Part shown: positions 13,502-25,861 of the stretch, piece after piece | Numbering within the stretch: position 1 is the stretch's first letter | Layout: the number at the start of each line of letters is the position of its first letter | Assembly: GCF_937001465.1 (NCBI RefSeq) | Contig: NC_064559.1 | Coordinates: forward strand, 127,113,140-127,177,139 | Length of the DNA: 64,000 nucleotides | DNA from: Orcinus orca | Lineage: Eukaryota > Chordata > Mammalia > Artiodactyla > Delphinidae | Direction: 5' to 3' | Position numbers and translations under genes: made by a program | Notes under the pieces: generated by a model | What the model was told of the DNA's origin: nothing | The model's input: only the letters and a program-made list of their open reading frames with translations | Database searches by the model: none

Positions 13502-13530
<29 letters not shown>
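13502..13530 (+). repeat. (GT)n microsatellite
   Basis: About 14 uninterrupted GT units. A likely length-variable marker. Confidence 0.95.
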
Positions 13531-13534
<4 letters not shown>

Positions 13535-14415
13535 GTAAAGAATGATTTCAAGCTTGAAATTAATCAAAAATGTTCTATTATGAAAGTAAAACTAGAGAGT
13601 ATTTTGTCACTGTTTGAGCTTGAATTTAAATATTCACAGATTCATGCATATCTACTGTACTAAAAATCAGTGTAGGTACATGTCAGTGACTGTTTAATTT
13701 AGAGCTACACATCTCTGTAAGCTTCAGAAACAGTTCACCGTGTCACAATCTCATACAGAACAATGGTACAGTCATTGGATTAATTAAAGAAACCTTGCAG
13801 AGAACTGAGTTCTCAGTATGTCAAGATTTCAGTTTTATGTTAAATATTTTCTAAAGGCCAGACCCTTAAATCTCAGGGGCTGTACCAAGCAGTGAGCTGT
13901 GAATTTAACCATAGGCTAACTGCTAATGATAAGGAAAAGAGTCCTAGTTGAGGCAGCTGTAATAGTCATTGGATTAGGCTATCAATCACTTGGCTCCCTA
14001 AGGAAAAGGAGAAGACCAAACAGTGAAAAGGGAAATTAGGAAAGGAGGGCATGATTAGAATGAGATTCTTCACATCTTTATCCATTCATTGGCTTAAATC
14101 CGTAAGCATTGGTCCAAACTCTCCAGCAAACTCTGACTATAAAGCTAACACATTTATTCCTAACATCTAGAGAACTATCAAAATGTCATTGGTTCTCAGT
14201 AGTTAAAGATCTTGAAACCCTCTAGAAGCAAATGCCTGATCACATAATAGAAAATAGATTAACCCTTAATTGTTGGACTTAAGATTTGTATATATGATTC
14301 CTTTATGTATCAGGATTCATGTATGTTGATAAAGGAAATATTTCTATTTAACTTCTAAACTGTAGCCAGTTTTTACTTATGGAAGTCCTGCTGGTGAGGT
14401 GAGACTCCAGGAGAT
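13531..14415. other. Intron 18, nothing recognised
   Basis: Unique-looking AT-rich sequence. No repeat, exon or RNA gene could be supported. Confidence 0.6.
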
Positions 14416-14545
14416 CAGTGGTTCTCAAACTTTAATGTGTACCAGTACGTGGAGGACTTATTAGAATACAGATTGCTGGAGTCTTCCTCTTGAATTTCTG
14501 ATACATAAGTATGGGAGGGCCTGAAAATATGCATTGAACAGTAGA
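14416..14545 (+). mobile_element. MER5-type hAT MITE, 3' truncated
   Basis: Starts with the diagnostic terminal sequence CAGTGGTTCTCAAACTTT and continues with the 'acttattagaatacagattgctgg' type core of MER5 elements. The opposite terminal repeat is not recognisable. A non-autonomous DNA transposon fossil. Confidence 0.75.
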
Positions 14546-17190
14546 TGAAGTACAGTTAGTGTCAGTGAGCATTTTGGTTTGAATAACTTACTTCTCAAAT
14601 AACTTAAAAGGCTTTAAGCCAAGGTAAAATTAGAGAAGCATGGTATTCTATAAATAAATGCAGAATCTCTGCCCACAGTTAAGTATCTGAAACAAATTGT
14701 AGTTAATAAGGTCAGAATTAATTCCTAGAAAAAGTATAGAACACAATATTTGATGTTTCAGAATAGAAAGAATATGTCACCCCATTCCAGATTAAATGTT
14801 GATTGCAAACCATTGTTTATGCGAAGAGAATACATTCTGAGTGCCACTAAAGACGATTTATGGATATTAGTAATCCTTTGAAGGTGTCAGAGGTAGACAA
14901 GGGTAAAATTAAGCTCACTGTGAAATATTATGTTTTCCTTTTTGACTTTGTGCAGATACTAACATACTGAATAATAACAGTTTTCTCCCAGGACAAGCAC
15001 TTAAATATCAATGAACCTAAGTTACTTTCTCAGACTCTTAAAATATAGAAGACAACAGTATTGGTAGCCTTCTGTTCTCTCTTCACTTACTTCTTTCCTG
15101 TCATCCCCATACAATGGTATCCTTTTAGCAGTAAAGGGAAGGAGATAACCAATGTTGCAGAGATAAGCTATTTCAGTGTACAGTATCCCTGCTGTTTGCA
15201 TGATTACACTATGCACTGAGAGTCTTCCAAAGTCATGTTTATAGCCTGTTTGCCATAATGCTCATCAATCATGGAAGCTGCCTACAGCCTTCTTGGATGG
15301 AGGAGTGTCCTGGTGTGCAGCTCAGACAATTTTGTATCATGTGAATACCTGTTAAGTTCCAAGAGGTCCTTAAGCGTAGAGCATGGTAAACCTTTGAGAG
15401 AGCCATGCGGTATCTGATGCGTTAAAGGTACAGACTGCCAAGATGATACAGGAGTGATGGTACAGGAAGAGTTAGGATTGGAATAGAGGAGCCAAAGGAA
15501 TCTGGTCAGGCCAGCTTAACCTCTTTGCTATGCTTTTGCAAAAAGTCCAGCACTTTGATTCAGTTTGGTGCAGAAAGTATACTAAGGATTCTATACATAT
15601 TATGTCTGTGGTCTTCAAATTTTTATGCTCACAAATACCCCACATTTAAAAAATTATATACCATGTACCCTTCACTCATTTTAGGTTGACCTTTACAAAT
15701 TTTGGCTATAAGTTTACTTGATAGCAAAAGACAGAATTTCCCGAGTTCTGCAAATATTCATTCTTAAAATGAAATTGCTACATCATTCTTGTAAATAAAC
15801 CTAATAGAGTCTAAAAAGCAGTGACTTTATACTCATCATCTTATTTAAAAGTACATAAACAAGCTCTAAATAATAGTTGAAAGTTTTACATAGATTTTTT
15901 TCCCTTGAACTAATATTTTTAATTGAACTTCTCACCAGATTTTATTCTGTTTTATTCTGTTTTCCTATTTTTTAAGCTTGAACTTCTTTTATAAGCCACT
16001 CTATGGAATTTGTCTTTAACAAAATATATGTCTATAACTGGACATTTATATTTTTTAAATTTCTGGGTTAAGACTTTAAATGATAAATGTTTTTTCTTTC
16101 ATATTGTTAGACTTTAAAATTTATACTTTATCATAATAATATAAATGTATTATAAGTTTTGATTATTTTTCAACATGAAACTAATTTTATTGGAAATGCA
16201 TTTCTTAATGAAAAAAATATGGCTTTAAAAAAAAAGTCTGATCATGTATCCATTGATGCATGTTATTCCTAAAAATGCCCAGGTTCAGCATCATTCTATC
16301 CTGCTTTTATTTTTAGATGTGAACATTGAAAGTCCTTGTTCATCTAAATAATTTTAATTTTATAGTGGAAAGAGTTTTATAATATCATAGTCATTTTACT
16401 CAAATCTTTGGACACCTTTCATGTTATAAGCTAAACATTACTTATTGATCTTAACCAAAAATACTTAAACAATTTGATGAGTTTCTCTTTCAGTTTTTCT
16501 GAAGCAATAACTTAGAAGTCATCTGACTTGCAAAAATAGTTTTTACTCAATCATAGACCAACGCCAATATTTTGAATTATCATTCCATTTGGTACCCTAG
16601 AATCTTTATACCACAGGGCAATATACCATTGCAGTATTTGAGATCACTGAGAAATATGCTTTTTTTCTAAGGTGGAAAGGAACGTTGAGACACGGGAGTT
16701 GGGAACAGACGAGCCAGCATGCTCTCTTGACTGTACTGTTTCTCAGGCAATATAAATTAAGAAATAATACATATGGAAATATGGGATCTAGAAAGTGATT
16801 CCCTTAAAATCAATTTACCCATGGGATACATACTGCCATATGAAGTACATCACTGAGTATACATACTTTTAGGACAAGAGTGCTAGCTTATTTCATCTAA
16901 TCTTTGCACAACTTTATGACAACAAAACAGTACCTTGGTTTTATTACTTTTTATGTAAACTCGACTATGTCTCTTAAAGTAGCACCAGCAATTCTGAGAA
17001 AATTTCCTTGTATGGGTTAATAAATTTCAGTATATAAGTTAACATGTGCTAATGGTGGTATTTGAACATTTATGCTGCTAGTCACTTGTGTTACTAGCAA
17101 AACTGATCAGCCTTTCTGCACTCCTCAGCCCTGGCAATTCAAAACATGAGTAGCAGCTGTGTGGAATATCCAGGCCTTTTTAATAATATG
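14546..17190. other. Intron 18, mostly unassigned
   Basis: AT-rich. Positions 15600-16280 (from about 'ggtcttcaaatttttatgctc') look like a worn DNA-transposon-type repeat, which I cannot name with confidence. No exon or RNA gene was recognised. Confidence 0.5.
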
Positions 17191-17194
17191 ATCT

Positions 17195-17345
17195 TTGTGT
17201 GCCCAGCACTGTATTGAACACTCTAAGTGCATTCTTATTTAAATAACCCTATGAGGTGGACATTACTGGGCCCATTTTACAGACTTAAAGACTCAAACTC
17301 CAGATGGAGTTGAACCATCTGGAGTTGAGCCAGGACATGTCATAG
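17195..17345 (-). repeat. MIR SINE, antisense
   Basis: Contains the antisense MIR core: 'gtgcccagcactgtattga', then 'cctatgaggtggacattac' and 'cccattttacagac'. Old tRNA-derived SINE shared by mammals. Confidence 0.75.
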
Positions 17346-18599
17346 TTTGGATTCAAGCTAAGATCTGTCTCCAAAGATGAACTGCTAGGCATTTTTATCA
17401 ATGTCTTCATCCAAAATCTGCCACAATAAGTCTAAATGGTATAACTATGGTATACTCATTAAATTCTAATAGGCTACAGATGTCACTTAGTAATCTAAAA
17501 TTTATTCTACGATTTGACAGTCTGTGAACATTGTCAAAATCATGTCCCTTATTATCTGTATCACTTTATCTCCAAATGGGAAAATTGAGTCAAATAGATG
17601 AATTAGGGGAAAATTCTTGAATTTATTCCAAAGAAAAACAACAACAACAACAAAAAAGACAGGAAGCATTCAGGCATTTTTCTTAAAATGTAAGCATGCA
17701 GCATTCAATTGAAATGAAACTGACATCAATATAGCCATAAATAACCTTATTTGTTACTGGCTTAGATAAACTGAATGAGGGCTTGGTCCAACTGTGATAC
17801 TGAGAACAAACTTTGGGGTCCTTCTTAATTCCTTCTTTGTAATCTTCAGTCAGTTACAAATGACCATGTATTTCTGCAACTGTCTCACCTTCTTTTTGGA
17901 CAGATCCATCTTTTTCCCCAGGAGCAGTATTGTCTCCTTTATAATTTCAACTGAGCTTGCAAAAAGCAGTATTAAGTAATTCAGAGATGTTAGTTTTTTA
18001 TTAAGTGGGGAGAGTGAAAAGGACATTTTGAAAGTAGTGAGGTGGGGAAGATATTGGGCCATAAAACCTATGCTAAGCACTTTCTGAAAGGGAAATAGTA
18101 AACTACATTATTTCTCACTTTCCCTGGTTTAAAACAAAAGAAGATAAAATATAATTAAAATAAGAAGAAGGTGAAACCCTTTTAGCATACATTGGGTATC
18201 ATATGGCATGAGAAATTTTAATCATTGCGAATTAATTTGAAAAAAAGTATATAGACGTAGTCAAGAGTCCAAGGAATATTTCTTGGACATCTTTGTTCAT
18301 TTAGAACATCTGTTTAATGATTGACCTATTTAGATTATAAGCTTCTTAAAAGCAGGAACCACTGCTGTTTCTTTGTTATCTCCACCAAAATGTAGGAAAG
18401 TTAGAGGCACATTTTAGACCTGCAAGAAACACCTTTTGATTCTTAATTTTCAGCTGTGTACAATTCAGAAGGTTTTGGAGATCAGACTGTCTCTTAATCT
18501 CTGCCATCCACCTTGACTTGCTGGTGAGCTTTTTGTAACTAAGAAATTCTAAGAAGAAATTATAAGAAATTCTATAAGAACTTTTCATGTGTGATGTCA
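17346..18599. other. Intron 18 with a short (AAC)n run
   Basis: An AAC-type simple repeat lies at about 17636-17656. Positions 18275-18370 have wording like an L2 3' end ('attataagcttcttaaaag'). Otherwise nothing recognised. Confidence 0.5.
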
Positions 18600-18785
18600 T
18601 TTAATCATTATAACCTGGTCAGGTGGTCTCAGTTAGTGACCTGTTTTACTGAAAAAGAAACTGAGGCACAGAAAGGTCAAGTAAATTCTGTAATATCACA
18701 CAGCTGATATCTATGTATATTGGGATTCATGCTGTCTGGCTCTTGATATTATGAATTTAACCACTATGTTATAGCAACTTTCCTA
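18600..18785 (-). repeat. MIR SINE, antisense
   Basis: Shows 'ctgaaaaagaaactgaggc', 'cacagctgatat' and 'gggattcatgctgtctggc', the antisense MIR core and tRNA-related end in the correct order. Confidence 0.8.
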
Positions 18786-19375
18786 CCCCAGCTCATTCTG
18801 TATTAATTTACTCTATTATGCTTTTGTAATGTTCTTAATATATTATAGGATGAAAATACAGAGACCCACTTTTGTATTTCTTTAACAACAACAAAAAAAA
18901 TTAGACTGAAAATAATCTATAAATATGCCAGTAAGATTAATCACTGTTTAAAAACTATCACAGTAATGACAGGTCACAATTATACTGTAAGTGGCCTAGT
19001 AAACCTCTCAGTATTCCTGTTAACCTCTGTGCTTCATGCATTTCTCATATTAATATACTGAGAAATAACACAAAAAAACATATGTACTTTTCAAGGCAGA
19101 TGCCAAAGGTTTAATGGATCAAATTATTTCTGTGCTGGATTTTTATTCACTAGCTCCAAACATTTGGTCTTTTACTTTAGCCCAATGCTAAAATGGAATT
19201 ATAAATTTCTGTCTGAAATAGTGTAAAATAAAACATAATAGAAAAGAATTGGGCTAACAGTAATAGTTTGAGTAGCGGAAATATCTTTTTGCCTTGGCCC
19301 TTCTAGCTCCCTAAATCCTTGTTTTAATAGCAAGTTTATACTTGATGGGGGTATGGTAACTTTTTGGTAGAAATA

Positions 19376-19376
<1 letters not shown>
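18786..19376. other. Intron 18, nothing recognised
   Basis: AT-rich unique-looking sequence before the GT/CG microsatellite. Confidence 0.5.
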
Positions 19377-19424
<48 letters not shown>

Positions 19425-19437
19425 TGTGTGTGTGTAT
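19377..19437 (+). repeat. Mixed (GT)n-(GC)n-(GT)n alternating purine-pyrimidine tract
   Basis: Roughly 60 bp of nearly unbroken alternating purine and pyrimidine, with a CGCGCGCGCACG core inside GT repeats. Such composition favours left-handed Z-DNA under negative supercoiling; that is general knowledge, not shown here. Confidence 0.95.
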
Positions 19438-19525
19438 GTTTGCATGTTTGTTCCTTATCCATTATTCTAAATTATTCCCCAAAGACTTTTCTTTAGTTTC
19501 ACCATTTTTGTATAGGTTTATAATA

Positions 19526-19700
19526 TAGCAGGGATCACCAAAGTGTTTAGTGTGATAGTAGTCACCCAAGGAGCTTGTTAAATATGCCACTTCCTGGGCC
19601 GAGAGAGCATCTAATTCAGTAGATCTGAAGTGAGGCCAGGAATACATACTTTTCTCAACAAGAATGTCAGAGTATTCTGACACCTGTGATCTTCAGTCCC
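19526..19700 (+). mobile_element. MER5-like hAT MITE, diverged
   Basis: Middle part reads 'aaggagcttgttaaatatgcc' followed by 'cttcctgggccgag', and later 'gatctgaagtgaggccaggaa', matching the core of MER5-class elements. Terminal repeats are poor. Confidence 0.55.
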
Positions 19701-21417
19701 CATTTGGCACAGGGTTGGCAGGGGCATTTTAATGTGGGGAATGTCACCATTACAAGGTATAAAACTTCGCATAAAAATTTGAGATGTTTGTTTTAAGGAG
19801 AATGAAGTGAACCAGTATATCGTTGATGGTCCAGTTTAGTCATTGATCTTTCTAATAATAATTTAGATTTTTAAATGAGTAGACCCTCAGAAGGATTCTC
19901 CAAAATGCTCACTAACATTTATGAACAAATAAAGAGTGACCAATATTCAAAGGAACAGCAAAATGTTGACTTAACTCTTAGCCAAATGTCACACTTGTCA
20001 AGCAATTTTTACTAACTTTCTATTTGGTGAGCTTTACGTATAGGTATTAAATTTGGGGTGATGGGATATATCTTTAGAGGCCATTCTTTGCTACTCCTAT
20101 AGTATTCCTGACCAGGTATTTCTGAGAATGTGCATATGATTAGATGTATCAAAAGAGCTGTTTTTATGAGAATATTTTGGATGATTTTTTTGTTTTTCTG
20201 AACCAGGAATAGATTAAAACAGAGCCAAGAAGCACTTTCAGCACTTTTATACCTACTTTAAGGCAAGCAGCATTGCTGTTGTTCCAGTGCCCTAAGATAG
20301 ATTCTAGAATGAATGAAAACTTCATCTCTCTCTCTCTGTGAGGGGTGGCCAGGAGTAGCTGGAGGCAATGCCTAATGTTTAAGAGCTCTAATCCTCATAA
20401 GCTAAGATCTTCAAGTAGAATTAGAGACTCGAAGAGTCCTAGTATCTGTTCACTGGGAATTATGTAGTTTTACATATATTCCATCTGTAAAGAGTGTCAG
20501 AGATCAAGGCAAGGAGAAAAAAATAAAACTTTCCCACTTTAGTCTTACAGACTCCCATGATCTGCTAGATTCTGCCAATTTGCCTTTGAAATGTGAACAT
20601 CAATGCTGCACATACCTTTAGTCCTGAAGAGGGGATTTGCCTAACCATGCAGACAGAAAAGACAGGGGCAATTCATGCTGGACTGAGATGAGAAGATGCA
20701 GAATGTATAGGGAAATAGTTGAGAAAAGGAAAAATAGTAAAAAAGCCAAAATACAATAGCACAAATAAAATCCACATTGCTTTTATGACAGAGAAAAATT
20801 GAAACCATGGAAACTCAAATCAGTGTTGTGAAGGGTGGCCTTAGGAATCTCTCCAAAATGTAGACAAATAGGACAGAGAAGTCAATATCATGAAAGAGAA
20901 GGTGATGGACATACAGACAACCAAAAACGGAATTCTTGATAAAAGTAGCAGAATGGGGGTGGGGCAGCAGGTAATTAAAGAAAAAATACCAGTCACTATT
21001 CTAAGCTTACTTTCTAAATTTTAGTTTCTTTAATAGGCACTTTCCATATGTTAATTCATAATGAAAGGCATATATTTTTAAACTTTTAAAACACTTTCCT
21101 AAATTAAAAAATAATTAGAAAGAATTCACTGATTACCAGAAGAATCTGTAAAGAGACTTACCTAGCACATTCTACAAAATATTTTGAATTACAAGAATAT
21201 ATGGATAAAATTAGTCTAGCCACAGATATGGTCTCAAGAACACTAAATAGCAGAAGAAAATGGAGTGGCATATATTTTTAGAAGAAAGGGTAATCAAACA
21301 TCCAAGTTGATATTAATGTATGAAAATTCTCAGATATACAAGGGCTCAGAAAATATATCATTCTTTAAAAATATTATTGAAGATATATGTACTAAATAAC
21401 TGAGTGATAAATTACAA
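19701..21417. other. Intron 18, unassigned
   Basis: Includes a short CT run at 20322-20337. No recognisable exon, RNA gene or well-kept repeat. Confidence 0.5.
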
Positions 21418-21605
21418 CAGTGGTTTTCAAATTATGGTTTCTGGACCAGCAGTAAGCATCACCTGGGAACTTATTAGAAGCACAGATTTTTCAGGGAGAA
21501 CCCCAAGACTTACTAAATCAGAAATTTTGAAGTGTAGGGCCCAGCAGTCTGTTTTAACAAGCCCTCCAGGTGATTCTGATGCACACTAAAGTATGAGAAC
21601 CATTG
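21418..21605 (+). mobile_element. MER5A-type hAT MITE, complete
   Basis: Full-length (188 bp) with both terminal inverted repeats: CAGTGGTTTTCA at the left and TATGAGAACCATTG at the right. Flanking octamers AATTACAA and AATTAAAT are a plausible decayed 8-bp hAT target duplication. Contains the 'cctgggaacttattagaa' and 'tccaggtgattctgatgc' core. Non-coding. Confidence 0.9.
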
Positions 21606-21989
21606 AATTAAATTATGAATCCAAGAGTTAGGAGGACATTGCATAAATGTTAAGCTTTTAAAATGTTAACCATATATGTAGGCCTAAACATTTATTAGAA
21701 ATTGTTTCAAAATTAAATGGCTGTGTCAAAACTTAATCCTGAAAAAGAAGCCACAAATATTAACAAAATTTTAAAAGGAAAAACTTAGATCTAAATTCCA
21801 GATTATTTTAACAAAGAATAATTTGTGAGAAATAACAAAAGTAGGTGGGTGGAAATTCAGGTGTGCAAATTTCTTATCCTAAATCGGAGATTTTTTTTTG
21901 CTTCACTCTTGACGTAGATAATTTTAAAAACTTGAAACAGCTTTTTGAAAAACTTAAGGATAATTATTATTTGAAGTAGTGAAATTTAA
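21606..21989. other. Intron 18, nothing recognised
   Basis: AT-rich sequence between the MITE and the L1 fragment. Confidence 0.5.
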
Positions 21990-23835
21990 AAAGGACATAT
22001 ACTATAAAATACCTAGGAATAAATATAACTAAGAGGTAAAAGACCTGTACTCAGAAAACTGTAAGACACTGATGAAAGACATTGAAGACAACACAAAAAA
22101 TGGAAGGATATACCATGCTCATCGGCTGGAAGAATTAATATTGTTAAGATGACCATGCTACCCAAAGTAATCTACAGATTCAATGCAATCTATATCAAAA
22201 TACCAAGTGCATTTTTCAAAGAACTACAATAAATAATTTGGTGGAAACACAAAAGATTCCAAACAGCCAAATCAATCTTGGGAAGGAAGAACAAAGCTGG
22301 AGGTATCATGATGCCTGGTTTCAAACTCAAGGCTATAGTCATCAAAACAATATGGTACTGGGGCAGAAACAGACACATAGACCAATGGAACATAATAGAG
22401 AGCCCAGAAATGAACCCACACTTAGATGGTCAATTAATCTACAACAAAGTAGGCAAAAATATACAATGTGGAAAAGATACTCCCTTCAATAAATGGTGTT
22501 GGGAAAACCGGACAGCCACATGCAAAAGAAGCAAACTGGACTACTTTCTCATACAAAAATAAACTCAAAATGGATTAAAAACTTAAATGTAAGGCCTGAA
22601 ACCATAAAACTCCTAGAAGACAACACAGGCAGTACTTTTGACATTGGTCTTAGAAATATTTTTTTGGATATGTCTCCTCAGGCAAGGGCAAAAAAAGCAA
22701 AAACAAACAGATGGGACAACATCAAACTAAAACATTTTTTCACAGCAGAGAAGACTATCAACCAAACAAAAAGGCCACCTAATGAATGGGAGAAGATATT
22801 TGCAAATGATATATCTGATGAGTTTCATATGCAAATATATACAAAGAACTCATACAACTCAACATCAAGAAAACAAACAACCTGATTTAAAAATGAGCAG
22901 AGGAGCTGAATAGACATTTCTCCATAGAAGACATACAGGTGACCAATAGATACATGAAAAGATGCTCAACATCACTAATCATCAGGGCAATGCAAATCAA
23001 AACCATAGTAAGATATCACCTCACACCTGTCAGAATGGCTATTATAAAAAAGACAACAAATTGAAAATATTGGCAAGGATGTGGTGAAAAGAGAACCCTC
23101 ATGTACTTTTGGTGGGAGTGTAAATTGGTGTAGCCATTATGGAAAACAGTATGAAGATTCCTGAAAAATTAAAAATAGAACTACCATATGATTCAGCAAT
23201 TCTTCTTCTGGGTGTTTATCTGAAAAAAATAGAAACACTAATTCAAAAAGATATATGCATCCCAATGTTCATAGCAGCATAATTTACAATAGCCAAGATT
23301 GGAAGCAACCTAATTGCTCATCGATAGATGAATGGATAAAGAAGATGTGGTATATATATATGGAGTATTACTCAGCCATAAAAAATGAAATTATGCCATT
23401 TTCCACAGCATGGTTGGACCTAGAGGGTATTATGCTAAGTGAAATAAGTCAGACAGAGAAAGACAAATAACGTTTTCACTTATATGTAGAATCTAAAAAA
23501 AAAAAAAAACAAATGAACAAACATAATAAAACAGAAACAGATTCATAGATACAGAGAACAAACAGATGGTTACCAGAGGGGAGGGGATGGGGGAAGAGAG
23601 AAATAGGTGAAGGAGATTAACAAGTACAAACTTTCATTTATAAAATAAGTGAGTCATGAGTATGGAATGTACAGTGTGGGGAGTATAGTCAATAATGTAA
23701 TATCTTTGTGTGATGACAGATGGCAACTAGACTTATCATGGTGATCATTTTCTAATGTATAGAACTATCGAATCACTTTTTTGTGTGTATCAGGAGTGAA
23801 CATAATGTTGTAAATTAATTATACTTCAAAAACAA
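21990..23835 (+). mobile_element. L1 (older, L1MA-like), 5'-truncated, sense orientation
   Basis: Carries the last part of ORF2 followed by a 3' UTR and an A-rich tract near 23498-23520. Typical coding phrases are readable (FKLKAIVIKTIWYWGRN, WDNIKLKHFF, YYSAIKNE). It lies in the same orientation as DPYD. The frame is interrupted by stops and frameshifts, so it is dead. No clear target duplication was found; boundaries approximate. Confidence 0.85.
22220..22885 (+). pseudogene. L1 ORF2 remnant (C-terminal region, broken)
   Basis: Two overlapping frames, 22278-22562 and 22493-22885, together cover the region after the reverse transcriptase: the IWYWGRNRHIDQWN stretch, then NLNVRPETIKLLEDN, then DNIKLKHFFTAEKTINQTK. 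A frameshift lies near 22500-22560 and stops follow after 22885, with a second weak remnant at 23255-23470. In intact L1 this region belongs to the single ORF2 protein. No function is expected here. Confidence 0.85.
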
Positions 23836-24215
23836 AGAAGCAAACTCACTGAGAAAGAGATCAGATTTTACCAGAGGTGGGGAGTGAGGAGATGGGGAAT
23901 TAGATGAAGGTGGTCAAAAGGTACAAACTCCCAGTTATAAGATAAATAAGTACTAGGAATGTAATATACAATGTGATTAATAAAATTATACTGCTGTATG
24001 TTATATATGAAAGCTGTTAAGAGAGTAAATCTTGAGTTCTCATTACAAAGAAAAAGATATTTTTTCTTGTTTTTTGTACCTATATGAGATGATGGATGTT
24101 CACTAAAGTTACTGTAGTAATCATTTCATGATGTATGTAAGTCAAATCATTATGCTGTACACAAACTTACACAGTGCTGTATGTCAATTATATCTCAATA
24201 AAACTGGAAGGAAAG
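23836..24215 (+). mobile_element. Second L1 3' UTR end directly after the first
   Basis: Repeats the order of the previous 3' UTR: an 'accagaggtggggagtgagg' type segment, then 'ggtacaaactcccagttataa', ending in 'caattatatctcaataaaactgg'. This suggests two L1 3' ends in tandem or a duplicated UTR. Confidence 0.65.
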
Positions 24216-24234
24216 AGGACACATATACTTATTT

Positions 24235-24640
24235 ATAATTCTTTTAATGTTTTAGAATCTATAATTATTAGCCTCTTTCATTCCTATTGTTAGTAATTTG
24301 AGCATTACCTTTTATTTCCTTGATAAGTCTACTTGGAAGTTATTAATGTTGTTGATCTTTTCAGAGAACCACCTTTTGGCTTTATTGATTTGTTCTAGCT
24401 TTTGTTCATTTTCTCTTTTCATTTCTTACTTCTATTATTTCCTTCCTTTTGCTTGTTTTGGATTTAATTTCTTCCTCTTTTTCTAGATTCTTAGAATAGA
24501 AAATGGATGTACAGATAATTGGCTTTATAATTTTTTTCTCTTTTAATATAAATATATAAAATTATAAATTTCCCTCTAAGTGTTGCTTTAGACACAGCCC
24601 ACAAATGATTTACTTACTTATTGTGTTTATGGTCTGCTAC
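24235..24640 (-). mobile_element. L1 ORF2 fragment, antisense
   Basis: Reads as reverse complement of ORF2, with phrases such as 'ttgatcttttcagagaacc' and 'cccacaaatgatttac'. Many stops. No ends or duplication recognised. Confidence 0.6.
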
Positions 24641-24654
24641 TACTCAGTAAAATG

Positions 24655-24775
24655 TAAAATTCCCAAGAGCAGAGATATTTTACTGTATTACTTACTGATA
24701 TATATTCTGTTGCTGGAACAGTGGCTGGCACATAGTAGGTACTCAATAAACACTGTTGAATGAATGAATATTAAA
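24655..24775 (+). repeat. L2 LINE 3' end
   Basis: Ends with 'ggcacatagtaggtactcaa' and 'aaacactgttgaatgaatga', the classic L2 3' terminus. Confidence 0.8.
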
Positions 24776-24849
24776 AATTGGGACCTGACATAAAGAATGG
24801 TGGTCTTGCAATATAATTAGAAAGTAATATTTTTGAAAGTCACGTTAAG

Positions 24850-25010
24850 CAGCATAGTGCTCAAAAGCACAGATTTTTTAATTAATGTATTTTGACACCT
24901 TGGGAAACATTTATCTCCTGCGTTTTCTCATCTATAGAATAAGAATAAGGCTTACTTCAGAGGGTTTTTGTGATGGTTAAACTAAATGATATGTATAAAA
25001 TAAATGGTTA
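24850..25010 (+). repeat. MIR SINE
   Basis: Contains 'cacagattttttaatt', 'ccttgggaaacatttatctc' and 'ttctcatctatagaataag', the MIR core in sense order. Confidence 0.7.
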
Positions 25011-25224
25011 CATTTATAAGGTGCTTCCTCTTTGCCAATACTACAAAAATAGTACCAGAATATTTCTGTAATGGAAGTAACTATGAAACCCAGCACACTA
25101 GAAAGTTGATTTTTTCAAAAGCACTAAATAAAAATTTGGGATCAGTTTCAGTTATGAATCTAAATGTACATTAATAACTAAGAAGTTAAATTCAATTCTA
25201 TATTAAAATATCCATCTTGACCAA

Positions 25225-25400
25225 AGAATAATACTCCAGGAATGCAAGGGTGGCTTAATATTATGAATGTTATTTATATAATATCATTAGATTGTTACTT
25301 AATGTTGTTCTGGAAGTTATGTGTAACATATGTTACATGAAAAAAAGGGATATGAATTTTTAGAAAATATAATTACTTACCTGGAGATGCTCTGCTCATA
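25225..25400 (+). mobile_element. Small L1 ORF2 fragment
   Basis: Contains 'tccaggaatgcaagggtggc', a characteristic L1 ORF2 stretch. Short and worn. Confidence 0.45.
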
Positions 25401-25489
25401 TACCTAGGAAATGCAAAATGAAATATTAAATCTTAGAAGTAATAAGAGTATAGGACAGTGTAATGACAATGGTGGCACTAAGATATTAT

Positions 25490-25640
25490 ATAGCAGCTAC
25501 CTTTTATTAAAGGGCCCCTCAGTGCCAGGAACTGAGCTAAGCAGCCTTTACAAAGAATTATTTCATAAATGAGGAAAATTGTGCCAGAGACTCAGGTTCA
25601 TTTTTATTTGAGGCCAAGTCTGACTGGTTCCCAAGCCTAT
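25490..25640 (-). repeat. MIR SINE, antisense
   Basis: 'ccaggaactgagctaagcag' followed by 'tgaggaaaattgtgccagag' is the antisense MIR core. Confidence 0.65.
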
Positions 25641-25861
25641 GCTCTTGGGGCAGTAGGGCCTGCACCATACAGTAGACATACAAACGTGAGTTGCTCTCCT
25701 ATGCACTAACATTCACACTAGCAAAAAAAAAAAAACAAACATAAAATATTCATCCTTAACAAAGAATATACGGGGGCTAAATGTGAGAAACAACATAACT
25801 GCAGAGCATGGAGAAGCAGATTTGAATAAATGACAAAACATAGTACACCCTTATAGTAAAA

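Noticed and set aside
13502..13530. CRISPR-like or other regular array
   Set aside because: All regular short repeats in the window are GT, AT, ATC or AAG microsatellites; no spacers exist.
22278..22885. Novel host protein genes
   Set aside because: The frames are pieces of L1 ORF2 and are broken.
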